The notes: generated by a model from the letters alone, not told the origin. Shown: positions 1 to 6,555, counted from the first letter of the stretch. The stretch is DNA of 7,518 bases from Fusobacteriaceae bacterium (GCA_030625925.1 DAOUPY010000067.1:1-7518), one strand, 5' to 3'. Numbers and translations are program-made.

Positions 1-1683
1 AAATCATTTAAAAATATAACTCGTGGGAATGTTTTCGATGAAAATTTCCTGATGACCATTGCAACCTTTGGAGCTTTTTTTATAGGAGAATATTCTGAGG
101 CAGTTGCCGTTATGATATTTTACCAAATAGGAGAGTATTTCCAAGGAAGAGCAATCAATAATTCTAGAAAATCCATAGAAGGATTAATGGATATAAGACC
201 TGACTTTGCAAATATAAAAGTAGGCAGTGAATTAAAAAAGGTTAAACCTGAAAGTGTAAAGGTAGGGGCAGTAATTGTGGTTAAACCTGGGGAAAAAATA
301 CCTTTAGATGGAGTTGTGATAAAGGGATATGCTGCTCTAGATGCCTCTGCATTAACTGGTGAATCTCTTCCTCTAGATGTTAAATCTGGTGATTCAGTCC
401 TAAGTGGAAGTATCAATAAAAATGGTGTAATAGAAGTAAAAGTAAACAAAGATTTTTATCATTCTACAGTGAATAAAATATTGGAATTAGTGGAAAATGC
501 CAGTAATAAAAAAGCTGATACAGAAAAATTCATAACTAAGTTTGCTAAATATTATACTCCGGCAGTGGTGATTGGAGCTGCTATGACAGCAATCATACCT
601 CCATTATTTGTAGGAGATTTCAATACTTGGCTTTATAGAGCATTGATATTTTTAGTTATATCATGTCCATGTGCCTTGGTGGTTTCCATCCCCCTTGGAT
701 TCTTCAGCGGGATTGGTTCTGCATCTAAAAAAGGTATTTTGATTAAGGGTGGAAATCACCTGGAAGCACTATATAAAGTTGGTGCTATAGTATTTGATAA
801 AACCGGGACTATAACTAAAGGAAATTTTAAAGTCACAGAAATCTTTACAGATAAGATCTCAGAGGATAAAATTATGTATATATCAGCTCATGGAGAGGCA
901 TATTCTAATCATCCAATAGCCAAAAGTATAGTAGAATCTTATGGCAAAGAGGTTCAAATAGAAAAAGTAAAAAATTATAAGGAAATAGAAGGATACGGAG
1001 TAAGTTTAGTTTTAGAGGATAAAAAAATCTTACTGGGAAACTATAAATTAATGGAAGCAAATAAGATAGACTGTCCTAGGGTAGATAAAATAGGAACCAT
1101 CGTTTATCTGGCTGTTGAAAATGAATTTAAAGGTTATCTTGTAATTTCCGATGAACTCAAAGAAGACTCTGAAAGAGCAATATCAGCTATAAAAAAAATG
1201 GGAATAAAAACATATATGTTAACAGGCGATAACGAATCTGTAGCTGCTCATATTGCTGATAAAGTAGGGATAGATAAAGTATATGGGGGACTTTTACCTG
1301 ATCAAAAGGTAGATGTTTTTGAAAAAATTCAAAATGAAATCGTTGGAAATGTGGTCTTTATAGGAGATGGAATAAATGATGCCCCTGTTTTAGCTCGTGC
1401 TGACGTGGGAATGGCTATGGGTGGAATCGGCAGTGATGCTGCCATAGAGGCTGCTGACGTTGTTATAATGACTGATGAGCTTACAAAGGTAGTCGATGGA
1501 ATAAATATTGCAAAAATTACGAGAAAGATAGTTACACAAAATATTATATTAGTCCTAGTTATTAAGTTGGTTGTTATGGGGTTAGGAGTTATGGGAGAAG
1601 CTACCATGTGGGAAGCGATATTTGCGGATGTAGGAGTAGCCATTCTAACTATATTTAACTCTATTAGAATATTAAAAAAATAA
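1..1683 (+). CDS. cadA: Zn/Cd/Pb-exporting P1B-type ATPase (CadA/ZntA-like), 5' end missing
   Basis: The reading frame is open from base 1, so the true start and any N-terminal metal-binding domain lie outside the window; the ATG at 52 is internal. Numbering from that ATG: actuator-domain TGES at 102-105, transmembrane ion-binding CPC at 205-207 (SCPCAL), phosphorylation motif DKTGTIT starting at D249, nucleotide-binding HP at 287-288 (SNHPIAKS), TGDN near 391-394 and hinge GDGINDAP at 438-445. In the last membrane helices a Lys (K505) and an Asp (D526, in ADVGVA) match the extra ligands of the Zn2+/Cd2+/Pb2+ subgroup (P1B-2), which argues against a copper pump. Known family role: ATP-driven efflux of divalent soft metals across the cytoplasmic membrane. 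The gene ends in tandem TAA stops followed by a terminator. All catalytic motifs are intact, so the pump is predicted to be active. The choice between Zn and Cd cannot be made from sequence. Confidence 0.95.
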   Translation, partial: KSFKNITRGNVFDENFLMTIATFGAFFIGEYSEAVAVMIFYQIGEYFQGRAINNSRKSIEGLMDIRPDFANIKVGSELKKVKPESVKVGAVIVVKPGEKIPLDGVVIKGYAALDASALTGESLPLDVKSGDSVLSGSINKNGVIEVKVNKDFYHSTVNKILELVENASNKKADTEKFITKFAKYYTPAVVIGAAMTAIIPPLFVGDFNTWLYRALIFLVISCPCALVVSIPLGFFSGIGSASKKGILIKGGNHLEALYKVGAIVFDKTGTITKGNFKVTEIFTDKISEDKIMYISAHGEAYSNHPIAKSIVESYGKEVQIEKVKNYKEIEGYGVSLVLEDKKILLGNYKLMEANKIDCPRVDKIGTIVYLAVENEFKGYLVISDELKEDSERAISAIKKMGIKTYMLTGDNESVAAHIADKVGIDKVYGGLLPDQKVDVFEKIQNEIVGNVVFIGDGINDAPVLARADVGMAMGGIGSDAAIEAADVVIMTDELTKVVDGINIAKITRKIVTQNIILVLVIKLVVMGLGVMGEATMWEAIFADVGVAILTIFNSIRILKK

Positions 1684-1698
1684 TAAGATCTATAAAAT

Positions 1699-1734
1699 AA
1701 AAGTCTAGAAATTGTAACTGATTTCTGGGCTTTT
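1699..1734 (+). terminator. Rho-independent terminator of the metal ATPase gene
   Basis: The arms AAAAGTCTAGAAAT (1699-1712) and ATTTCTGGGCTTTT (1721-1734) form a 14-bp stem with two G-U pairs and an 8-nt loop. The right arm ends in a short T run. It lies 15 bases after the stop codon. Confidence 0.75.
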
Positions 1735-1783
1735 AGTGTATAATGGAAGAAATAAAATTGCAGGACTTTATCCTAAATTATTT

Positions 1784-1828
1784 CTTAAATAGTGGGGATG
1801 GTACTGGGGACCCCTTAGATACTAGATT
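1784..1828 (+). other. G/C-rich block resembling the 3' half of 5S rRNA (weak)
   Basis: Within very AT-rich DNA this block holds GATGGTACT (1798-1806), the usual 5S rRNA loop-E/helix IV string. It is followed by GGGG-A-CCCC and TTAGATACTAG, which loosely parallels the 5S tail GGGAGAGTAG. The rest of 5S is not recognisable, and helix IV would be too short to fold normally. It could be a degraded 5S fragment, a separate structured RNA element (CCCC at 1811-1814 can pair with GGGG near 1794), or chance. Confidence 0.2.
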
Positions 1829-1987
1829 TTAAATTTTTTTAAAGGAAATGATGAGTTATTTCTCTATAAGTTAGAGAGAGAATATTAATAAATTGAGTAA
1901 AAAAAACATTTGTTTAATGTATTTTACAGCAAAAAGAGACATAATTAACGTTTATTGCTGAGACGGAATAAATTAACTGGAATTTAT

Positions 1988-1992
1988 GGAGG
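1988..1992 (+). promoter_or_regulatory. Ribosome binding site fixing the start at 1998
   Basis: GGAGG lies 5 nt before the ATG at 1998. The in-frame ATG at 1986 overlaps this site (ATGGAGG) and has no Shine-Dalgarno sequence of its own, so 1998 is the better start. Confidence 0.8.
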
Positions 1993-1997
1993 TTATT

Positions 1998-4724
1998 ATG
2001 GGAACAAAGACTAATAAAAGTTATGTTTCTTCTTACATTATTCTTTTTATGGGTTTTTTATTATCCGGTTTAATGTTTTATGAAGTTGGGATTTTAGAAA
2101 ATAAATTTGCTAAATATAAATTTAAAGAGGAAAGAGAAAATTATTTAGCTGTTTTAAATTCAGAGTTAATAGAGAGTGTAAATATTTTAAATACAGTAAA
2201 ACAACTATTTTTATCCTTTAAAACTGTAGATAGAAAAGAATTTAAAACCTTTACAAATTTTTTTTTAGAGGACAATAAAAAGGTTCAGGCTCTTTTGTGG
2301 GTACCTCTAGTGAGGAATAATGATAGATACAGATACGAAAGATTAGCCCGAAAAGAGGGGCATAAGAATTTTAAATTTACTGAGATAGGAAATACTGGCC
2401 AAATAAAAAAAAGAGCTAAAGCTCTCCAATATTATCCTGCATATTATGTTGAACCACTGAAAGGAAATGAAGCTATCTTGGGATTAGATTTGTTTTCTAA
2501 TAAAAAAAGGTCAAAAACAATTTTAAATGCATTAAAAACCGGGCAAATAATAGGGACGTCAAACTTCGAATTGGCTCAAGAAAAAGAAGGGAAATATACA
2601 TTTTTTCTTCTAAATCCCATATATAAAACAAGGGTGAATCATAAAAGTGATATATTAGGGTTTATTTCAGGAGTTTTTAAAATAGATGATCTTATAAATT
2701 CTTCTTTAGAACTATTAATAAAAAATAACTTAGAATTTCAGATTTTTGATGCTACAGAGAATGAAAATATCGAAATCTACACAACTAAAGATTATTTTGA
2801 AAGATTGAAATTATATGAATATTCAGATCTTTATTTTGAAGATTTTATAGCTTTTCCAAATCGAGATTGGAAAATTAGGTTGATACCTGGAAAGTCATTT
2901 TTCTTGAATGAATTTATAAAATGGAATTGGATAATTTTTGTTTTTGTTAACTTATTGACAGTAATATGGAGCATATATGTCTATAAAAAAATTAAATATA
3001 CTAATAAAATTGGTAATTTAATGGATAAGTCTGTAGAATCTGAAAAAAAATTAAGACTATTTGCTCAAATTTTAGAAAGTACACCTGAAGGGGTGATCGT
3101 TACAAATAAATATAATAAAATTATTTCTGTCAATAGCTCATTTTTAAAAAATACCGGATATTTAAAAAAAGATATCATTGGATATGATCCGGAAATTTTA
3201 AAATCAAATCATCATAAATCATTTTTCTATAAAGAAATGTGGAAGTCAATTAAATACAAAGGAGGCTGGCAGGGGGAAATATGGGACAAGAAAAAAAATG
3301 GTGAAGTTTCCCCTGAATGGCTTAATATCATAACCATACGAAATAAGAATAATAATAATCAGATTGATTATCATATTGGGATGTTTTCAGATCTTTCAAA
3401 TCAAGAGCATATAAGAAAACAAATTCAGCATTTGGCATATTATGATTCATTAACAGATCTTCCAAATAGAGAATTATTTAACAGCAGAGCAAAAAAATTA
3501 ATTTTAAATGCTGATGTAGATAAAACAAGGATAGCTTTTATGTTTTTAGATTTAGACAGATTTAAAAATATAAATGACACTTTAGGACATTCTTCAGGGG
3601 ATGAACTTTTAAAACAAGTTGCTAAATCTCTAAAAGAGATAAGACTTGAAAATGAAGTTGTCGCGAGATTTGGTGGAGATGAGTTTGTGATTCTAATTCC
3701 ATCCTTTGATTTTATAGATGATTTAAATAAGCTAATAATGAATATATTAGATGTGTTTAAATCTCCGTTTGATATTTATGAAAAAGAGCTTTTTATCACT
3801 GCCAGTATAGGTATAAGTGTTTATCCTTTAAATGGTACATCTTTAAATGAGCTTATCAAAAATGCGGATACAGCAATGTATTTTGCTAAAAGATCCGGAA
3901 GAAATAATTATAAATTTTATACAGAAAATATGAATTCTAAATTTATGAAAAATTTTGACCTTGAAAATAAAATGAGGGAAGCATTAAAAAATGAAGAGTT
4001 TTATCTAGAGTATCAACCGCAAGTAGATGCGTTCACGAAAAAAATTATTTCTTGCGAGGCGCTTATTCGTTGGAAAAACCCTAAATTTGGAATTGTTTCA
4101 CCTAATGAATTTATAGGTATAGCAGAAGACAGCGGGCTTATTCTTCCTATGACAAGATGGGTCTTAGAAAAAGTATTTTCTGAAGTGAAAAAAATTATTG
4201 GAATAGACCCAAATATATATATATCTATTAATATTTCTGGATATCAAATAAAACATAGTGACTTGCCTCAAATGATTGAAGATGTTTTGGATAAAGAGAA
4301 TATAGATTTGAAACATATAGAATTAGAGTTAACGGAATCCATGCTGATGGATGATGTATCGAAGAATATAGAAACGATGTTGAAATTAAAAGATTTACAA
4401 ATTAAATTAGCGATAGATGATTTTGGAACTGGTTATTCATCCCTCAGTTACCTTAAGAAGTTTCCTATAGATAGACTAAAGATAGATAAGATGTTTATAG
4501 ATGGAATTTCAACTGATGAAGAGGATAAGATAATTGTAAAAACAATAATTTCAATGGCACATAATTTGGGTTTTGAAGTTATAGCAGAAGGCGTGGAAAC
4601 AAAACAACAATTTGATTTTTTAAAAACTCATGGATGTGACGGAATACAAGGATATTATTTTAGTAAACCTGTATCGATAGAAAAAATTCAAGAGTATTTA
4701 GAAGAAGATACATTTAATTTGTAA
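1998..4724 (+). CDS. Membrane CHASE-PAS-GGDEF-EAL protein (c-di-GMP synthase/phosphodiesterase)
   Basis: 908 aa from the ATG at 1998. Domain order: membrane helix at about 10-31; extracytoplasmic CHASE sensor at about 45-240, with the characteristic YYPAYYVEPLKGNE and GLDLFS stretch; second membrane helix at about 308-330; PAS domain at about 351-470 (GGWQGEIWDKKKNGE); GGDEF domain at about 479-641; EAL domain at about 656-905. The diguanylate cyclase signature is complete (DSLTDLPNR, LDLDRFKNINDTLGH, GGDEF at 559-563). The inhibitory I-site (RxxD upstream of GGDEF) reads LENE, so product feedback appears lost. EAL residues also look intact: EALIR (687-691), NIS, ELTES, DDFGTG (807-812), LKIDK, IAEGVE (E864) and GIQGYYFSKP (Q884). 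By sequence both activities are possible; which dominates is unknown. Expected role: converting an external signal sensed by CHASE, tuned by PAS, into c-di-GMP changes affecting motility or attachment. It stands alone between two terminators. Confidence 0.93.
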   Translation: MGTKTNKSYVSSYIILFMGFLLSGLMFYEVGILENKFAKYKFKEERENYLAVLNSELIESVNILNTVKQLFLSFKTVDRKEFKTFTNFFLEDNKKVQALLWVPLVRNNDRYRYERLARKEGHKNFKFTEIGNTGQIKKRAKALQYYPAYYVEPLKGNEAILGLDLFSNKKRSKTILNALKTGQIIGTSNFELAQEKEGKYTFFLLNPIYKTRVNHKSDILGFISGVFKIDDLINSSLELLIKNNLEFQIFDATENENIEIYTTKDYFERLKLYEYSDLYFEDFIAFPNRDWKIRLIPGKSFFLNEFIKWNWIIFVFVNLLTVIWSIYVYKKIKYTNKIGNLMDKSVESEKKLRLFAQILESTPEGVIVTNKYNKIISVNSSFLKNTGYLKKDIIGYDPEILKSNHHKSFFYKEMWKSIKYKGGWQGEIWDKKKNGEVSPEWLNIITIRNKNNNNQIDYHIGMFSDLSNQEHIRKQIQHLAYYDSLTDLPNRELFNSRAKKLILNADVDKTRIAFMFLDLDRFKNINDTLGHSSGDELLKQVAKSLKEIRLENEVVARFGGDEFVILIPSFDFIDDLNKLIMNILDVFKSPFDIYEKELFITASIGISVYPLNGTSLNELIKNADTAMYFAKRSGRNNYKFYTENMNSKFMKNFDLENKMREALKNEEFYLEYQPQVDAFTKKIISCEALIRWKNPKFGIVSPNEFIGIAEDSGLILPMTRWVLEKVFSEVKKIIGIDPNIYISINISGYQIKHSDLPQMIEDVLDKENIDLKHIELELTESMLMDDVSKNIETMLKLKDLQIKLAIDDFGTGYSSLSYLKKFPIDRLKIDKMFIDGISTDEEDKIIVKTIISMAHNLGFEVIAEGVETKQQFDFLKTHGCDGIQGYYFSKPVSIEKIQEYLEEDTFNL

Positions 4725-4729
4725 GGTGA

Positions 4730-4776
4730 AAAAAGAGCGACTCAAGTAGAAAATCTACCTATGAGCCGCTCTTTTT
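4730..4776. terminator. Bidirectional rho-independent terminator between convergent genes
   Basis: Outer arms AAAAAGAGCG (4730-4739) and CGCTCTTTTT (4767-4776) pair perfectly. Inside them are CTCA/TGAG, then GTAGA/TCTAC around an AAA loop. A T run follows on both strands, so it can serve both the c-di-GMP gene (+) and the MarR gene ending at 4811 (-). Confidence 0.88.
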
Positions 4777-4810
4777 ATTGTCTACAAAATTAATCATTAG
4801 TTTTTTACTC

Positions 4811-5266
4811 CTAATTTTCCAATTTCTTCATCTCATTTTGCAGATGATTGTTTGATTTTTCCAAAAATTTTAAGATTATTTTTTGTTCATCTTCAGTAAA
4901 TGTAGAAAACAGACCCATCTCCCTATCTTTTGCTACCTTATGAGTCTTCTCATGGTCTAAATAGACTTCCATCCCTTTTGGGGTAGGTCTAAAATAAACT
5001 TCTTTTTTATTTCCTTCTTCCTTGAAGTCAATTATAAATCCTTTTTTTATTAATTTTCTTGTGATCTTAGTAATACCACCTCTAGTCATTTTCATTGCAT
5101 TTGCTAGGGCAGTGACATTAGGAGAACCTAATTTTTCTATCTTATCAATACAATGAACCTCAGATAAGGTGAGCCCCCAGCTATTATTTTTATTGGATAG
5201 TTCATTATAAACCTCAGCTTTTTCTAAAAATTCAACCATTTGTTCAAAGATAAGCTCTTCTGTCAT
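4811..5266 (-). CDS. MarR-family winged-helix transcriptional regulator
   Basis: 151 aa, normal for MarR proteins. The N-terminal helices (about 1-30) and C-terminal helices (about 105-151) would form the dimer interface. The winged helix lies between: SEVHCIDKIEKLG (35-47), a helix-turn-helix around VTALANAMKMTRGGITKIT (51-69), then KLIKKGFI, and a charged wing around FKEEGNKKEV (81-90) leading into the typical TPKG (95-98). Family role: dimeric ligand- or redox-responsive repressor binding short palindromes. It is the second gene after the cyclase-family gene, 65 bp downstream with no terminator between. The operon promoter carries two TTGTnnACAA palindromes, so autoregulation is likely. 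A reiterated AGGAGGAG site lies 10 nt before the start; an ATG at 5276 touching that site is out of frame. The single Cys (C39) lies in the core; nothing marks it as a redox sensor. The effector is unknown. Confidence 0.9.
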   Translation of the reverse strand: MTEELIFEQMVEFLEKAEVYNELSNKNNSWGLTLSEVHCIDKIEKLGSPNVTALANAMKMTRGGITKITRKLIKKGFIIDFKEEGNKKEVYFRPTPKGMEVYLDHEKTHKVAKDREMGLFSTFTEDEQKIILKFLEKSNNHLQNEMKKLEN

Positions 5267-5331
5267 TTTTTTTCATCTCCTCCTCTGTTCCCTCTAGGGC
5301 TAAATTTATAGAACTTATTTTGCAGTTATAT

Positions 5332-5886
5332 TTAAATATTTATTGCTGCTATTCTTACTGGAACAGCAGTAGCTCCCTCTAATTGATCCCAATTTAATCT
5401 CAGGTTAACTATATCAGGTATTTTATCTAAATTTGTGATATTTTCAACTACATACGTTCCCTTAGCCTCTGTGTATTGGTCTATTTTTTTATGATCTTTT
5501 CCATGCTGGATTCCATGAAGATCTATTCCTATGAATTTTACACCACCACCTATTAGATAGTCAACTAATTCATCTGTCATATGAGGAGAATTTTCAATAT
5601 CAAGATATTCCCTGCTTCCATATCCAAATTTTTCCATATACCCAGTTCTAAAAATGACAAAATCACCTTTTTGTATCTGAACCCCTTCCATTACTTTACA
5701 ACCTATTTCCTTAATTTCTCTTATATCTATAACGACTCCTCTACATTCTTTTAAAGATTCTTCTATAGTAGAGGTGTAATACACATCTATATGGGTTCCT
5801 ATATGTCTAGCTTGGTGCTCCTCCTGTTGTTCAGCCCATTTTCTTAATCTTTCCGGCATCTCAATAATTTCTAAATTTAAATTCAT
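5332..5886 (-). CDS. Cyclase-family (kynurenine formamidase-like) metal-dependent hydrolase, atypical
   Basis: 184 aa, somewhat shorter than the usual roughly 200-260 aa. The family metal motif HxGTHxD is present as HIGTHID (H28, H32, D34), and the downstream glutamate appears in VVENITNLDKIP (E148), a typical cyclase-family (PF04199) ending. GDFVIFRTGY and VKFIGIDLHGIQHG also follow the family pattern. Oddities: the usual continuation xPxH after the Asp is VYYT, so one expected metal-ligand His is missing, and the N-terminus lacks the common DLSH..M opening, starting instead with a charged helix rich in E, Q and R. Members hydrolyse amides or lactone-like rings, for example N-formylkynurenine; no kynurenine genes are nearby, so the substrate is unknown. 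AAGGAG lies 8 nt before the ATG. It is first in a two-gene unit with the MarR regulator, which probably controls it. Confidence 0.82.
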   Translation of the reverse strand: MNLNLEIIEMPERLRKWAEQQEEHQARHIGTHIDVYYTSTIEESLKECRGVVIDIREIKEIGCKVMEGVQIQKGDFVIFRTGYMEKFGYGSREYLDIENSPHMTDELVDYLIGGGVKFIGIDLHGIQHGKDHKKIDQYTEAKGTYVVENITNLDKIPDIVNLRLNWDQLEGATAVPVRIAAINI

Positions 5887-5932
5887 AATTTTTTCTCCTT
5901 TTGTTTAATTTTTATAAAAAAATATTTCATTT

Positions 5933-5942
5933 TTGTTTACAA
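5933..5942. promoter_or_regulatory. Second operator-like palindrome at the transcription start
   Basis: TTGTTTACAA has the same TTGT-nn-ACAA form. It lies just downstream of the -10 box over the predicted start site, 36 bp centre-to-centre from the first palindrome. With flanks, 5929-5942 and 5969-5982 form a 14-nt inverted repeat with one mismatch. Confidence 0.6.
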
Positions 5943-5946
5943 GGAA

Positions 5947-5975
5947 ATAATACTTATTTTTTGTTTCTTTGTCAA
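5947..5975 (-). promoter_or_regulatory. Sigma70-type promoter of the cyclase-marR operon
   Basis: On the minus strand a perfect -35 TTGACA (5970-5975) and a -10 TATTAT (5947-5952) are separated by exactly 17 bp. Transcription should begin near 5940, giving a leader of about 54 nt before the ATG at 5886. Confidence 0.88.
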
Positions 5976-5978
5976 CAA
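5969..5978. promoter_or_regulatory. Operator-like palindrome over the -35 box
   Basis: TTGTCAACAA is a TTGT-nn-ACAA dyad (extended, TTTGT-CA-ACAAA) that covers the whole -35 hexamer. This shape is common among MarR-family operators. A bound repressor here would block RNA polymerase. Confidence 0.62.
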
Positions 5979-6013
5979 AAATAAAAAAATTAAACAAATA
6001 AAGTCCAATATGA

Positions 6014-6094
6014 GAGTCTATAAAAAGGGTCATAGATATTCACGATACGACTTTAGGTCCATCATTAGGAGGAGCTAGATTGAGATCTTGCTCT
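6014..6094 (+). pseudogene. Relic of a Glu/Leu/Phe/Val dehydrogenase (N-terminal fragment)
   Basis: Translating from 6014 in frame gives ESIKRVIDIHDTTLGPSLGG followed by ARLRSCS. HDTTLGPxLGG is the hallmark of the N-terminal dimerisation domain of leucine/phenylalanine/valine dehydrogenases (PF02812; family pattern roughly IAIHDTTLGPALGGTRMW). A stop (TGA, 6011-6013) lies directly upstream. The similarity ends at about 6094, just before the 3' end of the DUF3147 gene on the other strand. Only about 27 of roughly 350 residues remain, with no start, ribosome site or catalytic lysines, so this is debris from a deleted or displaced gene. It overlaps an imperfect hairpin at 6072-6093 (GAGC/GCTC, AGAT/ATCT, loop TGAG) with no T run, a poor terminator candidate for the DUF3147 gene. 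Confidence 0.7.
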
Positions 6095-6100
6095 ATAAGG

Positions 6101-6451
6101 TTATAGTTTGACTCCGTAGCGATTTAAAACAATTATCATCAGCCAGTAGCATCCAAGAGTAACTCCAACTGAAATTACCATGCTGAGGTAAAAGTGAATG
6201 CCTTGTTTTAAGAGTAGCGGTAACATCACAAAGAATGCCATGGAAGGTAAAACGAGCCAAAAGATACCTGATGACAGGGCACTGACTTTTGTGACATCTT
6301 TGGTGTCTATATATAGCCACAACATTGCCAGTATTGAGAGTAATGGAATGGATGCTAATAAAGCTCCAATAAGAGAACTTCGTTTAGCAGTTTCGGAGAT
6401 CGTTACAATTAAAAATGTTGTAACAGCAATTTTAACAAGGTAGTAAGCCAA
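6101..6451 (-). CDS. DUF3147-family small integral membrane protein, TTG start
   Basis: 116 aa with four predicted membrane helices (about 4-20, 27-48, 60-80 and 86-108). The SETAKRSSLIGALLASIPLL stretch and a second half with FWLVLPSMAFFVMLPLLL fit DUF3147, a family of small inner-membrane proteins of unknown function that I recall mainly from proteobacteria. The start is TTG (6449-6451), supported by GGGAGG (6459-6464) seven nt upstream and by the alignment of MAYYLVK with the family start. The TTG follows directly on the stop codon of a 25-codon small ORF, so translation is probably coupled. G+C is about 38% by my count (132 of 351), higher than its neighbours, hinting at acquisition by transfer. 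No good terminator follows; transcripts could run into the cyclase-marR unit on the same strand. Confidence 0.82.
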   Translation of the reverse strand: MAYYLVKIAVTTFLIVTISETAKRSSLIGALLASIPLLSILAMLWLYIDTKDVTKVSALSSGIFWLVLPSMAFFVMLPLLLKQGIHFYLSMVISVGVTLGCYWLMIIVLNRYGVKL

Positions 6452-6529
6452 TTAGCACCTCCCAACTTTGGATTTTCCATCTAAATAAGACTCCCAAAGT
6501 TTTTGTAATATTTCTTTTGTATTTTTCAT
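6452..6529 (-). CDS. Small ORF (25 aa) coupled to the DUF3147 gene
   Basis: The ATG at 6529 is preceded by AAGGAG with 7-nt spacing and opens 25 codons beginning MKNTKEILQKLWESYLDG and ending KVGRC. The TAA stop (6452-6454) is immediately followed by the TTG start of the DUF3147 gene, and that gene's ribosome site (GGGAGG) forms the Gly-Arg codons of this ORF. The peptide is a charged, probably helical segment with no membrane segment. I do not recognise a family. It may be a real small protein, a leader peptide that opens the next start by coupled translation, or the surviving N-terminus of a gene interrupted when the DUF3147 gene arrived. The ribosome site and promoter make translation likely. 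Confidence 0.6.
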   Translation of the reverse strand: MKNTKEILQKLWESYLDGKSKVGRC

Positions 6530-6555
6530 AAAGCAACTCCTTTTCATAAAATCTA

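Larger units (their letters stand above)
1735..1997 (+). promoter_or_regulatory. Long non-coding leader of the c-di-GMP gene, with several hairpins
   Basis: I see no coding region here. A perfect TATAAT (1739-1744) sits just after the terminator but lacks a good -35 at 16-18 bp. A second weak candidate is TTGAGT at 1893-1898 with AT-rich sequence downstream. Dyads: AAGAAATAA/TTATTTCTT (1747-1755 and 1778-1786) enclosing AGGA/TCCT (1762-1765 and 1771-1774); TTTCTCTA/TAGAGAGA (1859-1866 and 1872-1879, 5-nt loop, one G-U); CAGCAA/TTGCTG (1927-1932 and 1955-1960). If transcription starts just after 1744 the untranslated leader is about 245 nt, long enough for RNA-based control. It does not match the c-di-GMP-I or -II riboswitch consensus as I know them. 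Confidence 0.35.
5900..5998. repeat. Outer inverted repeat framing the operon promoter
   Basis: TTTGTTTAATTTTT (5900-5913) is the exact reverse complement of 5985-5998. Both arms carry a TTTGTTTAA half-site close to the two inner operators, so four similar half-sites frame the promoter, two in each orientation. The A/T richness makes part of the match less surprising. Confidence 0.45.

Noticed and set aside
120..449. Open frame antisense to the metal ATPase
   Set aside because: Overlaps a strongly conserved coding region, has no ribosome site and no family features.
1329..1643. Second open frame antisense to the ATPase
   Set aside because: Low-complexity Thr/Ile/Ser/Ala translation typical of the complement of hydrophobic codons.
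1986..1988. Earlier in-frame ATG for the c-di-GMP protein
   Set aside because: It overlaps the GGAGG used by the ATG at 1998 and has no ribosome site of its own.
1735..1997. Classical c-di-GMP riboswitch in the leader
   Set aside because: No match to the conserved core of the c-di-GMP-I or -II classes could be seen.
5274..5276. ATG just upstream of the MarR start
   Set aside because: Out of frame with the MarR protein and directly adjacent to the ribosome site, so too close to be used.
6093..6443. Open frames at 6093-6320 (-) and 6198-6443 (+) overlapping the DUF3147 gene
   Set aside because: Both overlap a recognisable family member in the better frame and lack ribosome sites.
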